The notes under the pieces: generated by a model
Database searches by the model: none
The model's input: the letters and a program-made list of their open reading frames with translations, nothing else
Told to the model about the DNA's origin: nothing
Part shown: piece by piece, positions 23,987 to 34,658 of the stretch
Layout of the letters: each line of letters begins with the position of its first letter
How positions within the stretch are numbered: the stretch's first letter is position 1
NCBI GenBank assembly: GCA_037043015.1
Contig: CM073322.1
Span: forward strand, 19,231,601 to 19,295,600
Source: Bryum argenteum
Taxonomy: Eukaryota > Streptophyta > Bryopsida > Bryales > Bryaceae
Direction: 5' to 3'
DNA length: 64,000 nt
Position numbers and translations under genes: made by a program

Positions 23987-25581
23987 TTACGTGTGCATGT
24001 TGGAACAAAGGGCAGCACTGAGTTGCTTGAGGCCATCGCCAATGTTGACCAGGGCATCAATGTAACCACTTCCCAGTTTCATGGCGCCCCGGAACTTCTC
24101 CTTCTCCAACTCCAGCTTCACCCTCTCCATCTCGATGCCCTCGCGATGGCGCTTGTCTTTTCGATCCTCCGACTCTAACAATGCTTCCACCACGTTCTTG
24201 TTGTTGCGCACTAGAATCGTGGCTAGCCCTTCGTCCATCTTGTTCCACTTCCTCTTCTTCCCTGTCTGGTTTGGCCCACTGGTTTCCTCCCCGCTCTCGT
24301 CTTCTGAGTCCACCATCTCTGCTTTCACACCTGCACCTCAAAACCCTCAGCTCAGAATTCCCACAACAAAACTAAGCCTTGACAGCATTTACGGCCTTAA
24401 GCAAGTGAATTGAACACTACAGTATTCACAGGCTTAAGCAAGTGATTCTGGCACTGTAACATTCAGTCTTGATATAGTGACTTCAGCACTACAGCTTTCA
24501 GTCTTGAGCAAGAAAATTCAGCGCTTCAATGTTCAGTCTTCAGCGCTTCAATGTTAAGTCTTGGGCAAGTATATTCAAGGTTGTAATCTGATGAAATGAC
24601 GTATGTCCTTCTCGAGCTGTTGATTCTTAAACGCCCGACAAAGCCCTTCGGGCATGCTATTCAGTGCTCGGGCATGCTTTCCAGTGTACTTTGAAAAAAA
24701 TGGGCATTTTAAGGGTCGACTTAAGGTGAAGGCACGAACATATGAGCGAGATACGCTTTACAAGAAAAAGACCTACGTAAGGGGGAAATATAGAACGTGA
24801 ATGATCAGAAGAATGTGATATGAGACCATGAATGTGAAGCTGTTGTGGAAAGGGCATGAAAAAGTGAGACATGCAGTGAGGATTGAGCACCTGGTGAAGG
24901 GCCGAGGGGTCCCGAGGTATCAACAACGAGCTCTCCGGAGTCCGAATTCTTGCTCTTGGTATTACACCATTCGAGCAAAGCATTGAAAATCTCCTTCTGG
25001 AAATTGGGTGGCAGTTTATTGCGCTTCCGTTCTTCAGGCGTCATGGTCCAGTAAGACTTCTGGCCATTACAGACGTATTTCTCATTGTTGTACACTTTTT
25101 TGTACGCCGTAGAGATAACCTCCCACTTATCATGGCACTGTTGGGCGCTTCGGTGGGCGCCAGAGGCCCAGCAGTAGTCCTCGATCCAGCTCCATCGCTC
25201 CTGGGCGGGGTTCTGGGAGCCTTTGGCACCGCGAGCCTCGTGGCGGTGAAGATCCTCACGCTTGGCCGCCTGCAGGATGAGCATCTCCTCCACCACCCAA
25301 TTGCTCTTCTTGTAAATCCGCCCGCACCGGCTGCCCTGCGGGTGCCCGTAGACTACCTCGTCCTCGAGGGCGATTAAAGGGTGGTGGCTTCCTGCTCCCC
25401 CATGTTCTAGCAAGTGTGAGCTTCCACCGTTCCCGTGGCTTGCATTGCTGCCGTGCAGAATTTGATCCGCGTCTTGCAAATGCCCCCCCTGCTGCTCATC
25501 CCCTTCCGCTCCTCCTGGCGAGTGCCCGCTGGGATCCACCAGCCCTATGTCCGGCCTAAACTCACCACCATGCAGTTCCAT
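23987..25581 (-). CDS. Trihelix / Myb-SANT-like DNA-binding protein
   Basis: Two exons, 25,581-24,891 and 24,330-23,987, join in frame (CCAG|gt ... gcag|gt) to 344 residues. Residues about 88-205 form the DNA-binding region. It has tryptophans at 95, 130/132, 138 and 153, the AQQCHDKWEVISTAYKK helix typical of trihelix proteins (usually Cys-x-x-Lys/Asp-Trp-Asn/Glu), then FQKEIFNALLEWC. Exon 2 encodes an acidic patch, the basic stretch GKKRKWNK (nuclear signal candidate) and a charged coiled coil at about 280-315. The first 85 residues are His/Gly-rich and low in complexity. It is probably a nuclear transcription factor, but no target can be read from the sequence. Derivation from a transposon-encoded Myb-like protein is an alternative. 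The start is the first ATG after a CT-rich leader (minus strand GA-rich). Confidence 0.8.
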
Positions 25582-26170
25582 CTCCGATCATGCCAACACC
25601 CAAAACTATCTCTCTCTCTCGCTCACTCCGAGCCTCCTCCGCTCACATCGTACTCGCAATTGGCCACCTTCGGGACATTCCTCGACTTGCATGCAGGGGC
25701 CTGACACAAGCTTAGGGTTACAGTACGCGGGGACAGAAAAAGCGAGATACGTGAGTGCAATTGTGTGAGGCGAGGAATGGCGATGATGCTAGTGGAAAGG
25801 AAAAAGTGGGTTCGTCGGAGAAGGAGTGAAATGAAGGGTGCGAGAAGGGAAGGTGAGAGAGGGTCCCGGAAAAAGGATGCTTCTCAAGCTGCGAGTGAGT
25901 CAGCCTCTTGGACAGGTTTGTATGTTTTTAGGGTTGAGCTTGTACTCTACTGGCGGTGACATTTGTGCCCTGTCACCGCGGTGCCTATACCCGTGGATTT
26001 TGCCTTTTTGCTACCCCTCCATTATTGCTATTTCGGCACCTTCATACATTCGCATGTCGTTATGTGTATTTGAGGTATCTGCTCAAGGTCCCTTTTACAT
26101 TATGGACCAAGCGCCATGACCAAAAAAAATTTAAAATCATTTTCATGGTCATGGCTCTTGGCCTTGATTT
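25582..26170. promoter_or_regulatory. Upstream region of the trihelix-like gene
   Basis: A GA-rich (minus strand) leader lies directly before the start at 25,581. TTAGGGTTA at about 25,712-25,720 is a telo-box about 130 bp upstream. Open frames here have no domains. Confidence 0.4.
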
Positions 26171-26440
26171 TTAACCCCTAAACGACCATGGCCACGGATT
26201 CGGCTTTTATCGTCAAGGCCTAAAAAAAAATATAGTCAACTTCAAATGTTATGATCTCACATTCAGTGATGATCCAACGGTTGAAAATTTTCACACTCCT
26301 ACCGATGGTACTCTACTTCAAGATCCTACCGTTGAAATTATCAAAAATTTCCAAAAATATTGGACGTACCCCCCATTAGTACATAGTGGTCAGTGTTGGG
26401 ATTTCAAGCTCCCAAAACATTGTGGATCTTTAGGGGTTAA
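26171..26440 (+). mobile_element. TTAA-flanked element (270 bp)
   Basis: Left end TTAACCCCTAAACGACCA, right end TGGATCTTTAGGGGTTAA: imperfect inverted repeats bounded by TTAA. The interior has 'gtcaacttcaaatgttatga' and 'gatccaacggt', like sequence near 17,480-17,520. No coding frame. Confidence 0.7.
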
Positions 26441-26854
26441 ATTCAAAATTGATTTTTAAAATCAAAATTGATTTTTTAAATTAAAAAATTATTTTTAATT
26501 TTTTTTCCATGAAATTTTTTTTAAATGATTTTTTAAAATTATTGACCAAACCATCAAATCATGAAAATGAATTTTAAATGAATTTTTGATTGGCTTGGTT
26601 TCTCTTGTAGAGTAAAGTGGCTTTGGATCGGGAGAAGTTTCAGCTCAATTCTCTAATATATATCCTCATCATTCTCTTTTCTCTCTTTCTATCCTGATTT
26701 ATCGAGGTGGAACAAGCACAAAACCTTTTCATCTTTTGAAACTTGTTTTGATCCATATCGCGTAAAAGCTTCTTAACAAATATAATAATATAGATAAGGG
26801 CATTGCTCACAAAACACTATCACCTTGTGGAGCTTTATTTTGTCCATCAGGCAA

Positions 26855-27120
26855 TGTCTCTTCGTACTAAATATTATGATGTGTAGGGGCATACCACGCA
26901 TACGTTGTCACTTTGTAATAAATACCATGATGAGGAGGGCATAGCGCACGCCCGCATTGTCGCTTCGTAATAAATAGCATGATGCGTAGAGGCATAGCAC
27001 GCACGGGCACACATTGTCGCTTCGTAATAAATATCACAATGAGTACAGGCATGGCGCGCATGCACTGTCGCTTCGTAATAAATAGCATGATGAGTATAGG
27101 CATGGCACGCACGAATTGTT
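26855..27120 (-). repeat. ~48-bp minisatellite, about six copies
   Basis: Each unit has 'tgtcgcttcgtaataaata' followed by 'gcatgatga.tataggcatg' and a GC-rich 'gcacgcacg' tip. Units vary by a few bases. Three overlapping minus-strand frames reflect the repeat. A sequence near 27,190-27,280 ('ttttttgatgt', 'caaggagtaggc', 'attcaaaattatcaaaaac') recurs at 48,796-48,895. Confidence 0.8.
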
Positions 27121-28089
27121 GGAATCACCGTATTTAGTGCTACCAACATTTTTGGGGGCAGGGGAGGGGGATGGGTAAAGAGCCCCTAATTTTTTGATGT
27201 GCAGGTTTAAAATGCGAAGGAGTAGGCATCCTAGAGTATTCCTCAAATTTGGATTCAAAATTATCAAAAACAGCCGTTGGGGGGTCCTAGTTGAAAATTT
27301 CAGGGATTTTGAAGAAAAAATACCATTGATGAAGGCTTTTGAGAAACGCTAGTAGCACTCATTTACAAGCCCCCCGTTGTTAGGTAAACAGAGATGCTCT
27401 TAAGAAATTTAGACTGGGATATTCTAGCTTTTTGTAAAAGAACTAATTAAGTGCGTAAGTTGAGTCCCTCTTAAGTTGAATTATTGATTTCTTCTAATAC
27501 ATTCAACTTGTCATTAGCAATAAGTGATACTACATAAATTTCAATATACTTGAGCCATATTTGATCCACATACTGAAAAAGACTAACCAAAAATTGGAAG
27601 TACCTCCACTTATGCCATTCTACACACAAGAAGGGTAAATAAATAATTCGAAGTGCCCTTTGGAGGAGATTTTTCATAAAAAAGTGAAACTTACTTGTAT
27701 ACTCAGAAATTGCAATATGGGAAAGGTGTTGGAAGAGCATCGGAGTATTTTAAAGTATCATTGCAAAAATCACTTCTTTTTATAATATCGCGTAAAAAAC
27801 TATAAATATTACATGCACTATTTTACCATTGACCACTCTCACTTTTTGCTTCAATCACAATGTTCATTTTCACTTGCATATTGGACATGGGTGCCTAAAC
27901 TTGTTTTTTAGATACTTCAACCCATAGTTCAAGAATCAAAAGAACTTGCTTCCTTTCAAACGCTTGAGCTAAAGTGGTTTCTTGATGAGTTCTTAATCAA
28001 AACTGAAGGTGGTGGATTGAACTTTTGTTTAAACTTGGCAAGAATGCCAAAAGAATTTGATCTTGGCAATGGGCTCATGAAACCATCCC
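27121..28089. other. Intergenic DNA
   Basis: AT-rich with repeat fragments; no gene seen. Confidence 0.5.
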
Positions 28090-28600
28090 TTAACCCCTAT
28101 CTATCCTAAAAAGCCAAATCAGCTTTTTGGTGTTTTGGACAAACTAGATTAAGGTGTTAAAATCATTATTTTTGCTTGATATTTTTACTAGTGTTCTCCA
28201 TACTACAAGGTGTGTGTGCAACAAATCGCAATGTAAAATTCTAAATTAAGAGTACTTAATGCAAATTTTAGTTTTCACACCCTAGGCGAGCAGAAAAAAA
28301 GTTTATGTTTTTGAAATTTTTAAAAAATATATTTTTGGAAATATGTTCATAACCAAATCGGTATTTGAATTCTGAAGGACCTTAAGTCAAATGTCTACCA
28401 ATTCTACAAGTTAGGGCAACCCTCAAACTTCATAAGAGCATGCTTCAAAGTTTTTGAAAATTTCAGTAAAAACTTTTGCACAAACTTTGGGTGTTACAAT
28501 CTTGGAAATTACTAACATCCAACAGTCAATTTTTGGACAAGTGACTAAAATTAGGCTTATAAATAAGATCTTACAGTTGGAGATCTAAAATGAGCTAAAA
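28090..28600 (-). mobile_element. Family E element, diverged copy
   Basis: Begins TTAACCCCTATCTATCC and carries 'gtgttctccatactacaagg', 'gggtgttacaatctt', 'acatccaacagtc' and 'ataagatcttacagttgga', in the reverse of the order at 54,412-54,997. The distal TTAA end is not recognisable. Confidence 0.5.
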
Positions 28601-29729
28601 AAATCATTCACACTCTCAGGAGTACATAAAGGAAGAAAATCAGAGCTCAAAAAACACACAAGGAAAATTTGGGTTAAGTCCTTGTAGACTTGTTGTGATG
28701 TGAATGTTGTTGGCGAACATTTGGGAAAAGTTTCATGGTCAATATGACAATGTAAGGAATCCCTCCAAGCAAGAAAACAAACAAGAAACATAGCAATGAT
28801 TCAATAAGCATGGACTCAAGTATCTAAAGAACAACTTTGGACACTCATACCAAATTTGCAAGTAAAAACAAACATTGTAATTGTTGCAAGAACTGAGAGT
28901 AGTCAATGGTGGACAAGGTATGTAATATTTATAGTTTTTAGCGTGATATTACCAAAAAAAAAAAAAAGTGATTTTTTGCAAGGATAGTTTAGAACACTCC
29001 AATGCTCTTCCAATGCCTTTCTCCGGAGTACAATTTCGATCATTTTTTAGCGCACTCCCACTTAATGCTTGAGCCCATGCTTGTTGATTAAATAATATAT
29101 TTCTTGTTTTCTTTTTTCTCAGGGGAATTTCTTAAAAAACCTAGTGATTGCTAAACATTTCTTTCCTCCTACAATCAACCCACAAAAGCCCTTCACACCA
29201 CTATTGCGTTAAATGTGATAGGTATTGTAGTACACTTTGCGGTTCTCAAAACTGATCAATTTCGAGTATGTTTGCAATTTTCAAACATTCCACAAAAACA
29301 TGACCTGACTGACCAGACTGTACAGTACAGTACATCAAACTCGTCACACCTATGATATCCCTACGTATTCATAATATGACTTTGGTTTCAGTACACATGA
29401 CATCTCCAAATCAATGTACATAATATAGCTTGACATGATGCAATTAATTACGTTTCAAACCACCACACGAAACCTCGCAAAAGAACATCTTACACCAAAT
29501 TATTACAAAGATTCCATTGTGGTGAATGATACTTCACAAGCTCAACTTCAACCCACGTTTCAGTGGTACTGCAATAGAACCCACGAAAGGGAAAGGGGAA
29601 TTGTCGACATATTGCACTGAACGTGTCGACAGCTTAAATGTTAAATTGAATGACTCATAGCAATATAAAAATGTTCCACATTCTGAAATGAGAATGAGAA
29701 GGAAGAGAGCTCAGTAGTATGAGGAAAGC
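28601..29729. other. Intergenic DNA and 3' flank of the endonuclease gene
   Basis: AT-rich. A 13-bp A-run lies near 28,955. The final 100-200 bp before 29,730 probably hold the endonuclease 3' UTR. Nothing else supportable. Confidence 0.45.
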
Positions 29730-32524
29730 TTAGCTGATCATCTGGCCAGAATTCACGCTACCAGGTGAGGCAGCTCGGGTGAGGAGCCTCCACTGAAAGT
29801 CAGAGTAGCGATCACCAGATCCGGAAAGGCCAATGGAGCCACCAGGCGGAGTGCTGCTACTCTCTTGGACACCAACATCCTGCGAGACCGAGCCACTTGC
29901 TGGACCTTCAACAGCAGTAATAGTTCCCTGGAACGAGAGAAACTGCACAACCTTAGAATCGTCCACCACAAGAGCTATCCCATCTCCGGGTCCATTCTGT
30001 ATCGAGCCTCCTGGAAGATTTGCTGCGTAAATCTGAGCGCTGGATCCTGCCACCTTCGACACTCGGAACAAGTCTGCATCGGCCAGTTGCAGTTTGCGAT
30101 ACACCGTTCCTTTGTTATCGTACAGATACACCGTTAATTTGGAAATGTCAGTCTTCGGTTCCACTACCACCTCAACAAACTGCACATCCAAGTCCCACAA
30201 ATATCTTCCTTCGTCAGATGGCCGGACATGACCCATGCGGAACGTATAGTTCCTTCTAGTCTGAAGTTGGTTCCTATTCTCCAATTGAGTATGTCCTACC
30301 CCATTTCAGCTGTTGCATCCAATTAAATCTTGATATCACAAGAATCAAGCTTTCTAACGAATAAGAAGATGCGTTTCAGAAGTGATGTCCAGACTAGACT
30401 AGTCCATGTCTTTGAATTAAGGATAAAGCCTATACGAATATTTGTGCATGAGTATATATAGTCCACTTCTAACAACTTTCCTAGCACTTCGTACTCTTCC
30501 CATGCATCTCTACCATGTTAGTCTCACAATCTCTATATTGTCTCAAGAAAAAGTATTTGTAGTGGCTGCTTATACGGGTTCTAGCAATGAATATCTTTAG
30601 TGGGAAGTACTGCGGGGTAGAATCCTTATCTGGCTTAATGTAAACGGAGGGTATTGCAGTAAAAGCATGCTAGCTCATTTAGCGCTTTACCTCGCCTTGG
30701 TCTTGACCTTGATTTGTATAATGAATTTCATTGATCCATGCATTTGGTAGCTGATTAGAATTATTTGGAACTGAGCCACCGGGTGTGGATGGCGGCCTGT
30801 TAACGTCAGGAGCACCCCAGATGAGCGACGCATACTCAGGGTGATCAACAAACGGGTTGCGATTGCCTTGGTACAAAGAGCAAACCCTTCCGTTCCTGAG
30901 CACCTCTGTAGTCGAGGGTGGGTCCACGTTGTTCCATTCCAAAAGAGTCGAGAGCAGCCCCATGGTCGCCTTTGCTGCGAAACAAAGTAAGCATATATCT
31001 TAGCCAACGACGAGTGCTTAAGAATGAACCAAAAAGTAGCAAAATGGCCACGTACCGACACTCGGTGAATCCGAAAGCTGCAGGTTCAAGTTGCCAGAGG
31101 GTTGCTCGAGCCCATAACGCACTGCCATGTAAAAGACTGCCCGTGCTATGTCTCCTCTCACCTAAGAACATATCAAGTGCTGTTAGACTGTGAAACTCTC
31201 TTTAAGATGCCACAGCATACGGGCATAATATACTCTTTGATACTTTCCTGGTGATATGCAAGATACTGCACAAGTGGCAAAGCAAACCTGAGATGGAGGC
31301 CGCCAAGTGTTCACATCGGTTGCTGTATCTGGTCCTGCCTCTTTGTTTGCAGGAATTAGACAACGTGTTGTCATAAGAGCTTGGCAGTCTCCGAAGTACT
31401 TATTTCCTCGAGAAGAATTTACTGTAAAACAGGATGGCAATGTCTCATTACGTTTTTTTAAATTTTAAAAAAGGTCAAACTAATCATCCTGATGTGAGGA
31501 TTAGCATAAATACCGTTAACGTCAGCTGGGCGCAAGTTGTGAACATCGGTGAACTCCGGTCGACCCTCCGCTAGACCATATGATCGAGGCCACAAATGCT
31601 CCCCTGCAGCCTCCTACGAACAACCTTCAATAAATCAACTCAATCACTGTTTAACTCAATCAGCTCAATCGATGTTCAGCTGAATCAACTCCATCAATGT
31701 TTGGCTGGAGCAGCTGACAAGAATACAGAGCAACCTCACAGAAAGCTTACAATTGATACACGAGCATTTAATAAGTAAAGGTTCACAAGAGCGAACTTAC
31801 GGTTCCAGCCATCGCTGCTCCCTTGAGAGCTTTTAGGGAACGTTCTTGAGCTGTAAATGTCCACTCTGCAAATTTGCGAACGTGCGTAAATTTAAACTGA
31901 AAACACACCTTGAACAAGAGAGTAAAACATCTTCAAAAACTTACACATCAGCGGAGGTCTCCGGTGATTGGGTGTTCGCAGAATCAAGAATCTTAAGAGC
32001 ATTCCATACCTGTAACACCAGAAAGTAACTCTCTAAGCCATTTACATTAGGACACGAACATCCTTGCAATCAATCAGTGCACCAGATTCCACGATCTTGA
32101 TACATATCAATTCAAGCTGAAAACTGTTTGATACCCGAGACAATGAAAGCTTATTGAACAAGAAGCAGATAGTGTTCAAGCACAAACCTGCGCGTAAGTG
32201 AGTTGCTTATGGCCTGCAACGATCGCGTGCAGCTTTGCTTTCAGATTAGCCCCCTTGAGACCAGATGCTTGGCTGTAATACTGATCGACATCGTCACAAC
32301 CAGCGGCAGAGGCAATGCCGACGTTCCAATTCAAGCTGACGGCCATAGCTACTGCTAAGATGATCTTCCAACCGACGTTTGCTGCTTCGGTAAGAACCGC
32401 AGGCCTACACAGCCATTGATCAATGGGAAATGAGCATCACAGTCTACATCACATTGTGAAATGGCTATCGTTGTTCTCCCCACCTTAAAATCATTGACTT
32501 TCGATCCTCGAATGGCTTCACCAT
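29730..32524 (-). CDS. Secreted endonuclease I with C-terminal lamin-tail-like domain
   Basis: Nine exons join in frame to about 485 residues: 32,524-32,484; 32,404-32,188; 32,009-31,947; 31,863-31,801; 31,613-31,514; 31,421-31,288; 31,161-31,056; 30,974-30,691; 30,179-29,730. A hydrophobic segment (KIILAVAMAVSL) ending near AGCDD fits a signal peptide. The nuclease domain starts YYSQASGLKG and contains GEHLWPRSYG (Glu133-His134, expected metal ligand and general base), FTDVHNLRPADVN and SSRGNKYFGDC, GDIARAVFYMAVRYG and YQGNRNPFVDHPEY. These are the endonuclease I (EndA/Vvn) landmarks in order. Residues about 318-480 (AWINEIHYTNQGQDQGEFVEV ... LSGSG..YSDFQW) form a lamin-tail-like beta domain, known in bacterial secreted nucleases. 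Likely role: extracellular or cell-wall cleavage of DNA/RNA. The first exon and its 79-bp intron are the weakest calls; a shorter start at the ATG inside exon 2 (MAVSLNW) is possible. The fourth-exon acceptor (tgcagag|tgg) was chosen for frame. Confidence 0.88.
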
Positions 32525-32930
32525 TGCTTCCTGTGAAATTCTCCATAGCGAGCACCGTATCGCTCGCCTCTCTGGTGCAAAACGAGGTCGCTGTCTCCAG
32601 CTCGTCTTTGGAACGTCCCCGATCCGGCATGTCCTACGAGATGGACAGGGCCGCAAGGAAAACGAACTATACTGAGCGATCGCCATGGATGCGGAGCCCG
32701 CCATAGATAAGAAAAAAGGCAGGGGAGGTAAACTGAAGTGCGAGACGAAGTTGGGAACATGCGAACAAGGTTAAGTTCCCCAACCTTAAGGGAGCCGAAA
32801 CCCTTATCGTTCACTTCCATACACTTTGCGTGTTGGAGCGCAACGAGCATGTGCACGCGATTCGTTCAGCAAACACGATTGCTGTTGTGAAAAGATCATT
32901 GCAATTTTTTGTGAGTTACATGTTTTTTCC
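32525..32930. promoter_or_regulatory. Shared divergent promoter region, endonuclease and BolA
   Basis: The two genes are transcribed away from each other with about 400 bp between start codons. Frames on the minus strand run through this interval but have no domain, so it is best read as the two leaders plus promoter. No clear TATA box seen. Confidence 0.45.
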
Positions 32931-33314
32931 ATGCAGAGGTGGGTGCCGTCGTCACACGGCAATGCTTTAGTGAAGAGATTGCAGGTTGCTTGTTCGTTTG
33001 CCGCAATGTCGATGGTGGCCGGGATGATGACGAAGAAGCTGGTGATTGAGAAGAAGCTGACGCAGGGGTTGGCACCCGTGCTGCTAAATGTGGAGGACGT
33101 CTCCCACCAGCACGCGGGCCACGCAGGGGCTCCTAAAGGCTCCTCTGAGACGCATTTCAATGTGACGATTGTGTCAGACCAGTTTCAAAGGATGAGCTTG
33201 CTCAAACGTCATCGCCTCGTCTACGATATCCTGCAGGAGGAGCTTCAACACGGTGGTGTGCATGCCCTCTCCCTTAACACCAAAACACCAGCTGAGATTG
33301 CTCCCAAACCCTAG
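32931..33314 (+). CDS. BolA-like protein, probably organellar
   Basis: A single open exon of 127 residues. ATG 32,931 is the first in-frame ATG, although the frame is open upstream without one. Residues about 35-123 are a BolA domain: LVIEKKLTQGLAP, then LNVEDVSHQHAGHAG (long loop of the BolA1/BolA4 type), ETHFNVTIVSDQF, LLKRHRLVYDILQEEL, and GVHALSLNTKTPAE. His111 is the invariant ligand position, and the RHR motif is intact. The first ~33 residues are basic, hydroxylated and free of acidic residues (MQRWVPSSHGNALVKR), consistent with mitochondrial or plastid targeting. BolA proteins pair with monothiol glutaredoxins and help hand over iron-sulphur clusters. In plants BolA1 is fused to SufE; no SufE domain is seen here, so BolA4-like is more likely. 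A splice acceptor-like 'ccatgcag|agg' overlaps the ATG, so an upstream exon cannot be excluded. Confidence 0.9.
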   Translation: MQRWVPSSHGNALVKRLQVACSFAAMSMVAGMMTKKLVIEKKLTQGLAPVLLNVEDVSHQHAGHAGAPKGSSETHFNVTIVSDQFQRMSLLKRHRLVYDILQEELQHGGVHALSLNTKTPAEIAPKP

Positions 33315-34658
33315 AACCTGAAAAATCTCTCACTCCCGCCTATCAATTGGAGTCGCAATCAGGCTTGCACTATTCGCAGGATGTAGGTCATTTCCAGTTC
33401 TCGGATTATCTTTAGCATGCTGCAAGAGATCGATGTGTTTCGATTTTGCTTGCCAGCAATGTTGATCGCCATTGTAGCGCCAATCAGGTTGGCAGTGTAA
33501 ACTCTTGTGTATAACAATTTGAGTACCAATGCTTTCCTTCTTTCATTCTCAAGGTGTGAACATTGCAGTAGAAAGCCTGTCAAAACGCAATGCATTGAAT
33601 TCGTAGCTCTGCAAGATGCAACCCCATTCCCACTCCAATTTAGGGTTTGGGGCTCCTAACGCAGTTCGTGAAGATGTTCATGTTTGAGAGTTCTACAATC
33701 AGATTCTCTTCATCGTAAATATTGTATTGCAAACCATGAGGCTGTCGTTGCAGCCCCATATCAAGCAAATCAGCTCTAGAGCTCATCAAGTAAGAATGCA
33801 CATAATTTGACCTCAAGTTGATCATGAAATCCAAGTGCCGTTAAGTCTATCAGACTGATTATTGTGATCTTTGAAAAGCACATTCAACCAGGTGATGCTA
33901 TACAGTTATATGCAGTGTAGTGGTTTGAGCCATCCTTTCATAAAATGAAAACACAAATTAATCACGTCAACTTTAATTGCAAGAGCCTTCGAGACCAGAT
34001 AGGGTTTGATTGCCACAGAATTTGGTGCTCGCCACCGTGCCATTGTATTTACAGAGCGCAAAAATATAGTACAAGAGGAAAACCAATGGCCTCAGCGAGA
34101 AGAATGCCATGCCCAGCTCAGTCATCAGTGTAAATATGTACATCACACCTAATATGACCACTGTATGCGAAGGACCTTATTGTGACTTGCTTGACGGATC
34201 GTTGGAGCTCTCAATTCTGAGACATTTTCTCCATTACGATCACGACTTGACGAGATGACATGTACCCAATACATGCTGCCTGCCTCTACGGTAAGGATGG
34301 TACTTAACAAGCTTGAAACTCAACGACACACGCTCATTTCGATCACCAAATCATGGCCGCAAGAAGAACCATGAACTCGACCTTGGTCCAGATTAATGAA
34401 GGAAATAGCATCCACCCGCGAGGAACAGCCTTTCTCCGCCATCATGGTGTTGCATGTATGCTTCACAGGAAGCTGTTTAACAACCATGATGAACAGGACA
34501 TCATAGTGGAAGGAGCAGCCTGTGACTTCGATAGCATGAGCAGAGTCGACTCCATGGCTTCAACGCTTCCGAGGGTGAGGTTTTTGAAACCACCTATTGA
34601 GGGGGTGGTACATGCTTCACGTCTATTCCAACTTTGAGATGCTCCAGAAGAGAAATGG
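33315..34658. other. Convergent 3' region between BolA and the RING gene
   Basis: Holds the 3' UTRs of two convergent genes. A 94-codon plus-strand frame at 34,353-34,637 has an ATG but no domain and lies antisense to the RING gene's 3' UTR. I do not call it. Confidence 0.45.

Noticed and set aside
23578-24069. 163-codon minus-strand open frame
   Set aside because: It overlaps the trihelix-like gene's last exon in another frame and extends into repetitive 3' flank; low complexity and no domain.
26867-27149. Repeat peptide frames around 'FITKRQC'
   Set aside because: They are produced by a ~48-bp minisatellite (three reading frames open at once), not a gene.
34353-34637. 94-codon plus-strand frame beginning with a reasonable ATG
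   Set aside because: Antisense to the RING gene's 3' region, without a recognisable domain or homology I could name.
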